This document shows, one piece after another, positions 26,606 to 36,224 of a stretch of 64,000 bases of DNA; positions within the stretch are counted from its first letter, which is position 1, and every line of letters begins with the position of its first letter. The translations under genes were made by a program, and so were the position numbers. The DNA is from DATCHW01 sp036508135. Lineage in GTDB: Bacteria; Bacteroidota; Ignavibacteria; Tepidaquicellales; Tepidaquicellaceae. The DNA lies in NCBI GenBank assembly GCA_036508135.1, contig DATCHW010000016.1, positions 1-64,000 of the forward strand. Reading direction: 5' to 3'. Under the pieces are notes generated by a model, which was not told the DNA's origin, did not search any database, and saw only the letters and a program-made list of their open reading frames with translations.

Positions 26606-27298
26606 TTATTTCACCAACACAAGTTTTTTAGTTATTACAGATTTAATATCACCGTCGGTCATAAGTCTATAGAAATACGCGCCGCTTGAAATTCCCGAAG
26701 CATCAAATTGCACGGTATAATATCCTGCTGTTTTGAATTCTTTCACGAGAGTCCTGATTTCACGTCCGGACATATCAAAGATGGTTATTTTCACATTAGC
26801 ATCTTTTGGTATATCAAAATCAATCTTTGTGACAGGATTAAACGGATTCGGATAATTCTGGCTCAAATTAAATTTAGCAGGAATTCCGATTTCTACGGTT
26901 CCGCTCAGATTATGAAATTCAAAGTTCCCGTTATTATCTATTTGTTTGAGTCTGTAAGAATACTTTCCTGTTTGAAGGTTTCTATCTTCAAACGAATAGA
27001 TTGACGGAGTATTGACCGTTCCTCTTCCCGGCAGAAAACCAACTTTCGCAAAATTACCCGTAAGAGTTTTTCTTTCGATATCAAAGCCGGAGTTATTTTG
27101 TTCCGATGCAGTCACCCAATTTAGTTTGATATTTTGACCGCTTACAATTGATGTAAAAGAAGCAAGTTCAACGGGAAGCGGCGAATCAATTATTTCCACG
27201 GAGAAAGCACCTCCGCCATTACCGCCTGTATATTGGGCTGTTAGCACTACCGGCAATGCCAGCATTAGCAGCGCTAAGTATATTGTTATCTTTTTCAT
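26606..27298 (-). CDS. Secreted protein with T9SS type A sorting domain
   Basis: 230 residues from the ATG at 27298, chosen because it directly begins the signal peptide (MKKITIYLALLMLALPVVL); the longer frame would overlap the upstream gene. A middle region (PLPVELASFTSIVSGQNIKL, NNSGFDIER, YSYRLKQIDNNG) is the linker-like Fn3 module common before sorting domains. The C-terminal ~80 residues are a classic type A sorting signal: LSQNYPNPFNPVTKI, IFDMSGREIRTLV, SSGAYFYRL and final KKLVLVK. It should be secreted by T9SS and anchored. It is the last gene of the SUMF1-protein operon. Confidence 0.88.
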   Translation of the reverse strand: MKKITIYLALLMLALPVVLTAQYTGGNGGGAFSVEIIDSPLPVELASFTSIVSGQNIKLNWVTASEQNNSGFDIERKTLTGNFAKVGFLPGRGTVNTPSIYSFEDRNLQTGKYSYRLKQIDNNGNFEFHNLSGTVEIGIPAKFNLSQNYPNPFNPVTKIDFDIPKDANVKITIFDMSGREIRTLVKEFKTAGYYTVQFDASGISSGAYFYRLMTDGDIKSVITKKLVLVK

Positions 27299-27348
27299 AT
27301 TTTTATTTTGATTTTTAATTTTAAAATTGTTTTCATTGATAACCCCGG

Positions 27349-29490
27349 CTAAGGTGCTAAACGAACTCCACGACCGCCACAATTACTGCTGTTACTATTG
27401 TCGGCGTTTTCCGCAATGGTGCGGTCGGAAACCTGCAAGAGCGTAGTATTACTTTGGTTCCAAGCGCCGCCACGCCAACCTGTGCCTGCTGCTTGCGTAA
27501 CACCGGTTATTCCCAAATAAATCGTATTTGCCGTTGTGGTTGTGCCATTTCCATTTATCCCCGGCCAGTAATTTACGTTTGCATCACCATTCTTATTCAA
27601 TGTGCCATCTCCGTTTAATCCGGTAAAACTACGTCCCGCAACATCACCTACAGTTACAGAACGATCCCATAGATTGCCGGTCATCTCCATTATACCATAA
27701 TACGTGGCGCCTGATGTTACGCGGGTAGATGTACCTGTTGCAAATACCCCAACCCGCACAGGTCCATTAATACTACCGGCGGAAGGAATAGTTGCAACAT
27801 ATGCAGCATTGCCACAGATTGCTATGCCGTTAACAACATTTGCTTGATCAGAATATAAGCGGTGTGTAGGCATAACAGACACCGTAAAATGTGTTGCATC
27901 TGTAATTCCTGTAACAACTGTACCCAGAGCAAAGGCGGCAGCGGTTTCGGCGCCGGCAATACCAGTGACGCTTACGGGCATTCCGATTCCGAGCCCCGTT
28001 GTGCTGATAACTGTAATTATGTTTCCTCCGGTAGAAGTAGCACCCGCATCAGAAATATAATTCGAACTATTAAGGTAATTAGTAGCTATAACTTCGTTGA
28101 ATGCGCCGCTGTTGCTTAATGTATATGGGCTGCCAGCAATACCAGTTGTGCCCCAGGCATATTCGTTGGCTACTGCTGATACAGGTCCCCGGCAGGATTT
28201 TTCAAATTCCAGCTCAGTCATCGGGCGCAAGCCGCTCCAATCGAAATACGCCGCCATATCTGACCAGCTTATATCGTTACATGCTACAGACGAGTCGGCG
28301 GTAACATAACTACCTACCGCGCTGCCTGAAATACCATACCGAAAGCCACTGCTGGTGAATTTCCGTAACGTCGCCTGAGTTTGTGTCAGACTATTCAAAA
28401 AATCCACATACTCTTGTTGGCTTATTTCGTATTTCATGCAATAAAATGCAGAGTAACCGGTGGGGAATCCCGCTGAGAGAGTAGCGGTCGTTGTTCCTGT
28501 TAAATCCAAGCTGCCTCTGGCGGATAAATTAGATGCACTCGAACTTGAACTATTACCCTGAATTGTTGGTGCCGTAGATGTGATTTGAAACGGTATAGTA
28601 ACCCCTGATATGCTATTAGCTGCTGTAAAGCTGAAATTTTCTGTTCCTCCGCTACCCACATAAAAATTCCCTTGCGGAACATACACCATCTCAACTGCAT
28701 AAACCCGTATATCCAAAGAAGCACCGTCGGCTACTCCGTTTACTCCATATTCCCAGCGGAGTTGTGTGTTAGTAAATGTGTTTGTGCCGGTACCATCGGC
28801 ATCCCTATAAATAAATGCACCGGTTCCATCGGTTGCCGGAGTTATGGTTCTGCCTGAGATTGGGGAAAGCCCAGTTGTGTTAATCTTAGCGTGTTCCCAG
28901 ATTGCAGAGCCGGTAATAACATTCGCTGCACCGGATAAAGGAGTAGTTGGAGTTGCAGACACTGTAAAAGTTGTTGTATTTATAATTGCTGTAACAACTG
29001 TACCCGCAGCAAATGTACCTGTACCTCCCGATTTGCTTACTGGCATTCCAACTCTAAGCCCCGAAGTACTAGTAACAGTAATTGTAGTACCTGAAGAAGT
29101 AGCGCCCGCAGCTGAAGTATAATTTCCTCTAACCTTGTACTTCACAAACACCCATGCGGCATCATAGTTATTGGGAGCAGAAGAGGTACGCCAGGAGTTT
29201 TCCCAGGTGAGGTCGAACTGAACTAGCGTGAAATGACTGCCAGTGTTTTCACCTGTTAAACTAACACTTCCAGGAGTGACACTAATGTTATTTGAAAAAG
29301 CACTGTATGTCAACAGCATAAACATAAAGACAAATAAGATTTGCCTTTGCAGAGATTTAAAAGACATTACAAAGTCCCGTTGAAAAGAACAGGGATTTTG
29401 GGCTGAGTGCTCCGTAAAGGGTAAGAAGAAAGAAAGAACATTTAATAAGCTCTTCCGAATCTTTAACAGAACATTTTTGAAATTTTTCAT
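27349..29490 (-). CDS. SUMF1/formylglycine-generating-enzyme-like surface protein with inserted repeat modules
   Basis: 713 residues as drawn; an ATG at 29367 gives a cleaner signal peptide (MSFKSLQRQILFVFMFMLLT) and is equally possible. SUMF1-type (FGE-sulfatase, PF03781) signatures are MVYVPQGNFYVGSGG, FYCMKYEISQQEYVDFLN, CNDISWSDMAAYFDWSGLRP, MTELEFEKSCRGP and a C-terminal GWRGGAWN ... GGRGVRLAP. No oxidase cysteine pair of true FGE is evident, so it is probably a lectin-like surface fold. Two related modules of 75-80 residues (AGATSxG ... ITVxSTxGLxxGMPV ... GTVVTxI) interrupt it. It sits between the 82-residue gene and a T9SS-cargo gene in one operon. Confidence 0.82.
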   Translation of the reverse strand: MKNFKNVLLKIRKSLLNVLSFFLPFTEHSAQNPCSFQRDFVMSFKSLQRQILFVFMFMLLTYSAFSNNISVTPGSVSLTGENTGSHFTLVQFDLTWENSWRTSSAPNNYDAAWVFVKYKVRGNYTSAAGATSSGTTITVTSTSGLRVGMPVSKSGGTGTFAAGTVVTAIINTTTFTVSATPTTPLSGAANVITGSAIWEHAKINTTGLSPISGRTITPATDGTGAFIYRDADGTGTNTFTNTQLRWEYGVNGVADGASLDIRVYAVEMVYVPQGNFYVGSGGTENFSFTAANSISGVTIPFQITSTAPTIQGNSSSSSASNLSARGSLDLTGTTTATLSAGFPTGYSAFYCMKYEISQQEYVDFLNSLTQTQATLRKFTSSGFRYGISGSAVGSYVTADSSVACNDISWSDMAAYFDWSGLRPMTELEFEKSCRGPVSAVANEYAWGTTGIAGSPYTLSNSGAFNEVIATNYLNSSNYISDAGATSTGGNIITVISTTGLGIGMPVSVTGIAGAETAAAFALGTVVTGITDATHFTVSVMPTHRLYSDQANVVNGIAICGNAAYVATIPSAGSINGPVRVGVFATGTSTRVTSGATYYGIMEMTGNLWDRSVTVGDVAGRSFTGLNGDGTLNKNGDANVNYWPGINGNGTTTTANTIYLGITGVTQAAGTGWRGGAWNQSNTTLLQVSDRTIAENADNSNSSNCGGRGVRLAP

Positions 29491-29535
29491 TTGATTTATT
29501 TTTATTTGACGAAATATATTTTATTAGAATTTGAT

Positions 29536-29784
29536 TTAATCAACTATCTCCCCATTCTTTATCCGTATTGAACTTTTATTCTTAAGACTGTTCAGAGACT
29601 TTCTTAACTGTTCAAGTTTATCCTTAGGAATGTTAAGGTCGCCCTCAAGGTCTGCGATTGCTATTTCGATTGAGCTGTATTCTTTATTCTCAATGCTGTT
29701 AGAATCTTTTTGTATTATTATTAGCGGAGCTGAATTATGGTTTTGTTTTTTTATAATTCCCTTTAATCTATTCCAAATATTCAT
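29536..29784 (-). CDS. Small charged protein, 82 residues, unknown function
   Basis: The sequence starts MNIWNRLKGIIKKQNHNSAP and continues with an acidic middle and a leucine/lysine helix (DLNIPKDKLEQLRKSLNSLK). No signal peptide, membrane segment or known domain was recognised. A frameshifted paralogue heads the neighbouring operon at 26094-26341, and both lie about 45 bp downstream of a LytTR-like array. Its place as first gene of the operon suggests a linked regulatory or cytoplasmic accessory role, but this is inference only. Confidence 0.65.
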   Translation of the reverse strand: MNIWNRLKGIIKKQNHNSAPLIIIQKDSNSIENKEYSSIEIAIADLEGDLNIPKDKLEQLRKSLNSLKNKSSIRIKNGEIVD

Positions 29785-29825
29785 TGTGTAAATTTATTTG
29801 ACACAAATTAGGACAATATAAACGC

Positions 29826-29900
29826 CGCGGCAAGTATGAATCAGTAAACGGTATGAATTATTAAGTTAACGGTAGTGATTTCCAAATTAACGGTACCGGA
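29826..29900 (-). promoter_or_regulatory. Four 21-bp direct repeats matching LytTR sites, operon 2
   Basis: Units start at 29826, 29847, 29868 and 29889, exactly 21 bp apart. On the transcribed strand they include ACCGTTAAT and ACCGTTTAC, similar to the array at 26385. About 75 bp are nearly identical to that copy. The array lies about 40 bp upstream of the 82-residue gene. The remaining spacer (29901-30195) shows only a short decayed coding-like stretch (RKLLEYELLKEITPRA near 29990-30040). Confidence 0.75.
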
Positions 29901-30195
29901 ACAAATGAAGATATTGGTAAGTAATGAACAATGAAGAGAAAAAACAAGCTATATTTAGATAATCAGTTCTCAAATTGATTGCAAACCGGCAAGAAAACTT
30001 TTAGAATATGAACTTTTAAAAGAAATAACACCGAGGGCATGAAGGAGAAATATTTTCAATATTCATCCGATGACAAAGAGCAGTCAGCGGATGATAAAAT
30101 TATTCTTTTCTTCTCTTTTTCTTCGGGAGCTTCGTGAAATTGTTTTTAATAATTATTTTTAGTTCTGGCTTTATCCGTTTAGATATTATAAAATA

Positions 30196-33162
30196 TCAAA
30201 TTAGCTCTTCGGAGATATTTTTGTATAGGGTATTTGGAAGTGTAATTATAACTTCAGTGCCGGTTGAATTTATAGTTCGTAAACTCAGGTCTTCTATAAT
30301 TACAGGCTGAGGCAGTTCCAGTTCCTGACTTAATAATTGAAGACGTTCTTCGATTATTTTTATTCCTTTAGAAATATGACCTTCTTTCTTGTTTTCACCG
30401 GATTTTTTCAACCCGATTCCATTATCTGTTATTTTAATTACAAGGCATCTGTGCAAATTTGATTCAATATTTACATCCTCAAACCTGAAAGATATTTTCA
30501 CAAACCCTTTTTTGCCTGAATTCATTATACCGTACCATACGGCATTTTCAACGAATGGCTGAAGTATCATATTCGGAATCATAACTGAATCGATATCAAC
30601 ATCATCCCCGGCATTAATTTCATAGGAGAATTTATCCTGAAACCTTAACTTTTCTATTTCTAAATACAATGTCAGTCTGTTAATCTCTTCATCTAAAAGT
30701 ATAAAACTATTACTCGCTATATCTAAGTTCTTTCTTATTAGCTTAGCCAGTATAAAAATATAATTATTCGCCTCTTCATTTCTGCCCTTGTTAACAAGAT
30801 ACTGAACCGAGTTCAGGGAATTGAATATGAAATGCGGATTCATCATTGCGGATAATGCCTGATGTTCTAGTTCGAACATCTTCTTTGAGTTTTCTATCTT
30901 TTCCGCGCTTTTTTTCCTGTTAAGATTTATACTGTATTTAGCTATAAATAAAATAATACCAGCGAAACACAGAAATATCAACAACCGGAACAATATCGTT
31001 TCTATAAATTTCGGTTTAATAATAAATGAAATATTTGAAGGCTCGCTCCATTCACTGTCTCTCATTTTAGCCCTGAAAGAGACGTCGTATTTACCTTCTT
31101 TCAAAGATTTAAAATCAAGAAAATCATTCTCTGTGTTTATCCATTCATTATTTAATTTATACTGATACTTCAAATTTGAAGGAGATGAATAACTAAAAAC
31201 ACTGTACAGAATATGAATATCATTGTTCCCGGGTTCAAATTCCAAATCATCAAATTTTGTATAAATTGAGTCGCCTGCTTTGACGTTATCAATTTTGATG
31301 TTAAGAGACTGATGTTTATAACCGTCAAACATATCTATATCAAAAGAGCTGAAACCGCTGCTCGTGCCTATCCACATAACATTTTTTTCGTTTTCATAAT
31401 ATAAAGTTAATACTTCATTAGATGGAAGACCTTGTGCCATATTTATTAATTTTACAGAATTATTCTCCAGTATGTAGAGGCCATTCATATTCCCTATCCA
31501 GATTCTGTCATATTTATCGACAGCAATCGAGGTTGATAAAGAGAGATCATAACCCGAAATGTTCTTAAAACTTGACACGCTGGAATCTTTAAGATTATAG
31601 CATGCTATTCCTTTTTCTCCTGCAAACCAGATTTTATTCCGGTTATCCTGAATGATTGATTTTACGGCTGAGTTTAAAATTTCGTTTTCGGGGAATAATT
31701 TTTTCTCCCTGTTTTTAATTCTGCATAATCCAAGCGTTGTTCCTATCCATAAATTGTTTTCATAATCCTCAAAAATTTTGTTTACTCTGTTGTTTTTGCT
31801 TTCGTCTCCGATTACACTAAAATAAGGTCCTTCATTCATAGCGTTTGTAATTTTTTTATTCGTAAAGATCTGATTCTGCCAACCGCCCACTAAATAATTA
31901 GTATCCTTTGTCATGCAAAAGGAAGTTCCCTGGAATAAAACGAACTCTGAATTTTTGTAGAATCTTTTAATTACATCGTAATTGTGTAACGACGAACACA
32001 CATATATTTTATCATTGACTAATTTCATTTCCCGAACGAAATCCGTGAAATTGATTTTTGCTCCGATTTCCAGCACGTTGTATTTTCCGTTTTCTAATAT
32101 ATTTATTCCGTTCAGTGTTCCCAGAATCATCCTTCCATTTTTATCTTGTTCTATTGCCTGAACGGTATTGTTGCTCAGTCCGTCTTCCTCACTGTAATTA
32201 TTGATATAAAAATTATGCAAACAAAATACTCCTTTTCCAAATGTACTTACCCATATATTGCCTTCCATATCTTCACAGAAATCATTTACAACTGTTTTCT
32301 GCAATTTTAAATTACTGCCAATATCAAAAATCTTATCCGAACCCGCCGGAATAACATAAAAACCCCTGCTTAATATAGAGAACCAGATATTACCCCGGCT
32401 GTCGGTCATGATGGTAGTAATTTTATCATCTTCAAAACCGGTCTTGATAACTTTTACAACATTATAGTTTTTTATTTGGTAAATTTTACCGGTGGAACCT
32501 GCAAATATATTTCCGTCCTTGCTTTCAAATATGCAGAAAATTTCTGAATCCCTGAAACCTCCTATATTTATTTTTTTAAAATCTTTATTCTCAACTTTAT
32601 AAAAACCGTTCGATGTGGAAGCTAAGAATGTTCCGTCTGAAACTTTGTTTAATTTATTAAAAACGATTGGATTATTATTGGAGTCCGCGCCTAATACATA
32701 ATTTAAAACACCTTCAATTTTTCCGTTAGTAAACAAACACAATCCGCCGGATCCATATCCATACAATTTATTTTGTTCAAGAAATATATAATTAATACGA
32801 ACTATTTTATCATCTGATTTTGTATAATTCGTTATATTGCCGTCTTTTAAGATATTAATGCCTTTTTCATAATTTGCGATATATATTTCTCCTTCGCTTC
32901 CTTCCAGAATTGCCGTTATCGTATTCGAATTCAGTCCCTCTTTTATACCATAGTTTTTAAATCTATGTCCGTCAAATCTGCTGATTCCGTTGGCTGTAGC
33001 ACACCAGATATATCCTTTGCTGTCCTGGAATATGTCATATACTGTAGAAGATGCGAGACCGTCGCTTGAAGTATAATGGTAGTAAGGCGGAGTTTGAGAG
33101 AAAAGAAAACTATTCAGAGGAATAAATACAAAGATTAATAGTTTAAGTGCTAATTTCATCAT
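30196..33162 (-). CDS. Propeller-type sensor histidine kinase (LytS family)
   Basis: 988 residues. A signal peptide is followed by about 12 Reg_prop repeats (IWCATANGISRFDG, IWIGT--G blocks) that build two seven-bladed propellers, then a Y_Y_Y domain (about 640-710; YQYKLNNEW, GKYDVSFRAKMRD). One membrane helix is at about 724-743. The cytoplasmic part is a LytS-type kinase (PF06580): H777 in MMNPHFIFNSLNS is the phosphoacceptor, with N-box ENAVWYG and G1-box DNGIGLKK in the ATPase domain. The periplasmic part likely senses a surface or polysaccharide signal. The gene starts directly at the end of the response regulator, so both are co-transcribed. Confidence 0.92.
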   Translation of the reverse strand: MMKLALKLLIFVFIPLNSFLFSQTPPYYHYTSSDGLASSTVYDIFQDSKGYIWCATANGISRFDGHRFKNYGIKEGLNSNTITAILEGSEGEIYIANYEKGINILKDGNITNYTKSDDKIVRINYIFLEQNKLYGYGSGGLCLFTNGKIEGVLNYVLGADSNNNPIVFNKLNKVSDGTFLASTSNGFYKVENKDFKKINIGGFRDSEIFCIFESKDGNIFAGSTGKIYQIKNYNVVKVIKTGFEDDKITTIMTDSRGNIWFSILSRGFYVIPAGSDKIFDIGSNLKLQKTVVNDFCEDMEGNIWVSTFGKGVFCLHNFYINNYSEEDGLSNNTVQAIEQDKNGRMILGTLNGINILENGKYNVLEIGAKINFTDFVREMKLVNDKIYVCSSLHNYDVIKRFYKNSEFVLFQGTSFCMTKDTNYLVGGWQNQIFTNKKITNAMNEGPYFSVIGDESKNNRVNKIFEDYENNLWIGTTLGLCRIKNREKKLFPENEILNSAVKSIIQDNRNKIWFAGEKGIACYNLKDSSVSSFKNISGYDLSLSTSIAVDKYDRIWIGNMNGLYILENNSVKLINMAQGLPSNEVLTLYYENEKNVMWIGTSSGFSSFDIDMFDGYKHQSLNIKIDNVKAGDSIYTKFDDLEFEPGNNDIHILYSVFSYSSPSNLKYQYKLNNEWINTENDFLDFKSLKEGKYDVSFRAKMRDSEWSEPSNISFIIKPKFIETILFRLLIFLCFAGIILFIAKYSINLNRKKSAEKIENSKKMFELEHQALSAMMNPHFIFNSLNSVQYLVNKGRNEEANNYIFILAKLIRKNLDIASNSFILLDEEINRLTLYLEIEKLRFQDKFSYEINAGDDVDIDSVMIPNMILQPFVENAVWYGIMNSGKKGFVKISFRFEDVNIESNLHRCLVIKITDNGIGLKKSGENKKEGHISKGIKIIEERLQLLSQELELPQPVIIEDLSLRTINSTGTEVIITLPNTLYKNISEELI

Positions 33163-33897
33163 TCATAAAGTATTGAGAATCTTCTTTGCTGTATTGATAA
33201 AATCTGCAATTCTTCTTCTCGAAATTTCTACTACACTGCCGTCCTTTAAAGTGATATGACCGCCGTCTATTTTTGAATATTCCTTCACGTAACGCAGGTT
33301 AATAATATGTGATTTATGAATTCTGTAAAAATCATACTTTGAAACGGTACCTTCAAATTCTTTTAATGTTTTTGATATTAATAATGTCTTTCCTTCTTTT
33401 AAATAAACTTTAGTATAACATCCGTCCGCCTCAAATCTGATAATATCATCAATATCAAATACTTCAAAACCATTTGTTAAAGGAAGTGCGATTTTTGAGG
33501 ATTTATTAGACAGTGGGAATTTGTCATTTTCTTTTTTAAATGCCAGCAATTTTTTTACTGTCTGTTGAAGTTCTTTTATATTGACCGGCTTCAAAAGATA
33601 ATCTTCTACTCTTTCTTTAACCGCCCTGATTCCAAAATCAGAATGAGCGCTTACAAGTACAACCATAAAATTACGTTTACTGAAACACTCCAAAAAATCA
33701 AATCCGTCTAAAATAGGCATATTAATATCCAGAAATACAACATCCGGTTTATGTTTCAGAACAAGTTCTTTTGCTTCGATAGCCGATTCCGCGGTATCAA
33801 TAACTGTCAGTTCATTACAATAAGATTCAATAATTGTTTTCAGATTTTCTCTGCCGTGTAACTCATCATCAACTATTATCGAAGTTAATTTTTCCAT
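33163..33897 (-). CDS. LytTR family response regulator
   Basis: 244 residues. The receiver domain (1-120) has acidic residues D10/D11/E12, phosphoacceptor D57 (VVFLDINMPILDG), a signature serine (VVLVSAHSD) and the LLKP lysine. The LytTR DNA-binding domain (about 140-244) has IIRFEADGCYTKVYL, LKEFEGTVS, FYRIHKSHIINL-YV and GSVVEISRRR. It is the first gene of the two-gene operon with the LytS-type kinase. Its likely targets are the 21-bp repeat arrays 3-8 kb away at 29826 and 26385. Confidence 0.95.
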   Translation of the reverse strand: MEKLTSIIVDDELHGRENLKTIIESYCNELTVIDTAESAIEAKELVLKHKPDVVFLDINMPILDGFDFLECFSKRNFMVVLVSAHSDFGIRAVKERVEDYLLKPVNIKELQQTVKKLLAFKKENDKFPLSNKSSKIALPLTNGFEVFDIDDIIRFEADGCYTKVYLKEGKTLLISKTLKEFEGTVSKYDFYRIHKSHIINLRYVKEYSKIDGGHITLKDGSVVEISRRRIADFINTAKKILNTL

Positions 33898-34267
33898 GTG
33901 CTATATTATTATTAAAATACACTCTAAAATTTTTACAAAAGAATGAAAGAACTAACTCTACATCTGCTATGCAATTGAAATTATTAATTTGTTGTAGAAT
34001 TTAATATGTTCTTAAGAGTTTCCGAAATAAGCAATTTGTTTTGGGGGAAACGTAGTTCTCTCCGTATATTTTAATTTAATTGAAAAATGGCGTAAATGCA
34101 AATGTATTGCTTCAAGGTAAAAAATCTAAATAATCTATAGAAAGAAAACACCTCAATATCATAAGAAACATCCGGAATGAACCCGGAAACATCAGCACGG
34201 ATAAAGAAAGACATGAATGAGTTCTTCTTTATTTAACAGAATAAAAAAGTGGCTGTTAGATGAAGTA
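33898..34267. other. Spacer without recognised features
   Basis: 370 bp between the regulator and the methyltransferase. I see AT-rich sequence, no convincing open frame, and no LytTR-like repeat array. It should contain the promoter of the regulator operon. Confidence 0.5.
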
Positions 34268-34894
34268 TTATATTTTCTTCAAAAGCAGTGTTAATATTCT
34301 CGGTAAACTTGTTCTGTTGTTGTCGTCAAAAAATTCGTTGATATCCATAATTTCAAGACCATGCATTTTTGCAGACTGTATGAAGTCCGAAATATTATGA
34401 TTGAAACAGGTTAAAATTTGTTCTCCTGCTTCGGTCTCAAACCGGGCTTTACTGCCTGAATATTGTTTAAAAGGATGCAGTTCGCCAATATAAACATGTC
34501 CGCCTGAAACCATTACCTTTGAAACTTCACTGAATATATTCTCAAGGTTCTCAATATGTTCAAGTACAAGACTGAAACTTACAAGTTCATACTTCCCATT
34601 AATGAAAGTCCAATTTTTAGTAATATCGGCTTGTTGGAACCGAACTTTTTCAGAAGTTACTCTTTCTTTTGCTTTTGCAAGCATATCGGAAGAAAGGTCA
34701 ACCGCAGTAATTTGTTTCGCTTTTGTTATAAACCACTCAGTGTTTTTTCCTGTACCGCAACCAATCTCCAGACAAGTGTCAAAACGAATGTCTGCTAAAG
34801 TTGTCTTCAAAGCCTGAGCCTCAAGGTCTCGTGTTTTGTTATTATCAGTATCGTACTGTTTCGACCAAATGTCGTAAGCTTGTCTTATATCCAT
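34268..34894 (-). CDS. Class I SAM-dependent methyltransferase
   Basis: 208 residues with a Rossmann methyltransferase fold of the Methyltransf_11/25 type: motif I LEIGCGTGKN (about 42-51), AVDLSSDMLAKAKERV (motif II), a FQQADITKNW acidic loop, and LVLEHIENLENIFSEVSKVM-GG as motifs IV/V. There is no signal peptide, so it is cytoplasmic. A single gene with no partner that would indicate its substrate. Confidence 0.88.
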   Translation of the reverse strand: MDIRQAYDIWSKQYDTDNNKTRDLEAQALKTTLADIRFDTCLEIGCGTGKNTEWFITKAKQITAVDLSSDMLAKAKERVTSEKVRFQQADITKNWTFINGKYELVSFSLVLEHIENLENIFSEVSKVMVSGGHVYIGELHPFKQYSGSKARFETEAGEQILTCFNHNISDFIQSAKMHGLEIMDINEFFDDNNRTSLPRILTLLLKKI

Positions 34895-34986
34895 ATTTAA
34901 TGTTTCAGAGTACTTACACTTAACGGTTCGTGTAAACGAACTTATTTAAATAATTTATATTTTGATTGAATTTAAAAATAATTCAA

Positions 34987-35658
34987 TTAATCCTTAACAC
35001 AACGAACGGACAATCCATTTACCTTATAGTCGAAGTTTCGGTACACATCTAAACCGCGATTATTCAGCATACGATACCACGCCTCGTCGTAATCTACCTC
35101 CAGCGAAGACCAGAAGCAAGCGTACATACCAATATATACGAAGTTCCCATAGAGGCGAAAGCCTGCGGGAAGAACTGAAAATCCGATTTCGTTTGTTGCT
35201 CCTTTATTTGGACTTTCCCATAACTCGGTAGTTTTCAATTTGCCACCGGCAATATCCTTTCCACCCAGATAATCTGTTAATATTGTCCAATCATCGTCAG
35301 TAGATACGTGCCAGCCTTCAGGTGCAAGTCCGCGAGTATCAGTTACGGCATACCAATTATATAATTTGCCGTATGTTGTTCCATTTTCAGTTTTATTTTC
35401 GTAATAGCACCAGGTACCTGTTGTTAAGTTATTCCACTTATCTATGTCTTTTACTTGCGGAATAACATCGCCGTTACGATAGTGTTCAACATTCAGATTT
35501 TCTGCCATCCATACTTGAGTATCGATTGTTACTGTTTTGTATGTATTACCATCAATGTCGGTAACTTGTGAAAAGGATTTGTTTACACCAAAGGTAAATA
35601 TCAGGGTAACCATTAAGATTGCTTGTAGAACTATGTTATTTTTCATATTATATTTCAT
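34987..35658 (-). CDS. FISUMP-domain secreted protein
   Basis: 223 residues with a signal peptide (an internal ATG at 35646 gives MKNNIVLQAILMVTLIFTF and may be the true start). The whole mature part is a Fibrobacter-type major paralogous domain (TIGR02145): DIDGNTYKTVTIDTQVWMAE-NL, YNWYAVTDTRGLAPEGWHV, DDWTILTDYLGG, then WSS...AWYRMLNN and a terminal GLSVRCVKD. These are extracytoplasmic proteins of unknown role, often adhesin-like. It lacks a sorting tail. Confidence 0.9.
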   Translation of the reverse strand: MKYNMKNNIVLQAILMVTLIFTFGVNKSFSQVTDIDGNTYKTVTIDTQVWMAENLNVEHYRNGDVIPQVKDIDKWNNLTTGTWCYYENKTENGTTYGKLYNWYAVTDTRGLAPEGWHVSTDDDWTILTDYLGGKDIAGGKLKTTELWESPNKGATNEIGFSVLPAGFRLYGNFVYIGMYACFWSSLEVDYDEAWYRMLNNRGLDVYRNFDYKVNGLSVRCVKD

Positions 35659-35876
35659 AATATTTTATAAAAAAAGTATTTTATTATTTTCACGTTATAA
35701 CAAGTAAAAGATGAATCCTTATCAACTGCCGCATAATTTCCTTTCAGATTACTTTTTATTAGTTCCCGTTTAATCCAAACCGGTCTTGGAAATAATTTCA
35801 CTTTTATTGAGACTCTCGATTGTTGAATAAATTAAGAAATAATATTTAACGTGTTAATTTTAAATATAAAACTATA

Positions 35877-36224
35877 TTATCTTACCTCATAACTTACATC
35901 TGGTTTCCATTCGTCACCAAATTTTGTATATCTAACTGTTACATCTAAATTAACATCTTTTTCTTCTGTTTGCCCGGTAATATATTTTATAACATTTTTT
36001 GCTTTTACTTTGCACTGTACGACAGTTATTCCAGATACTTGTTCTCTGCCAACAATATTAATATCTTTTATAACCATATAATTTATTCCATCTTTTCTTT
36101 TATTGAAATAATTATTTATATCATCTTTAACAACATCGTCTTTGGGTCCTTTTGAACATCCAACAAGAACAATAATCGTTATTAAAAACAGAATAAATGA
36201 ATTTACTTTTAAAATTAATTTCAT
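35877..36224 (-). CDS. Small lipoprotein, unknown function
   Basis: 115 residues with a lipobox LVGC (C23) after a hydrophobic stretch. The mature part (DDINNYFNKRKDGINYMVIK, VVQCKVKAKNVI-Y, VTVRYTKFGDEWKP) looks like a small alpha/beta domain of the kind found in stress-related lipoproteins. No domain name can be assigned with confidence. Confidence 0.75.
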   Translation of the reverse strand: MKLILKVNSFILFLITIIVLVGCSKGPKDDVVKDDINNYFNKRKDGINYMVIKDINIVGREQVSGITVVQCKVKAKNVIKYITGQTEEKDVNLDVTVRYTKFGDEWKPDVSYEVR

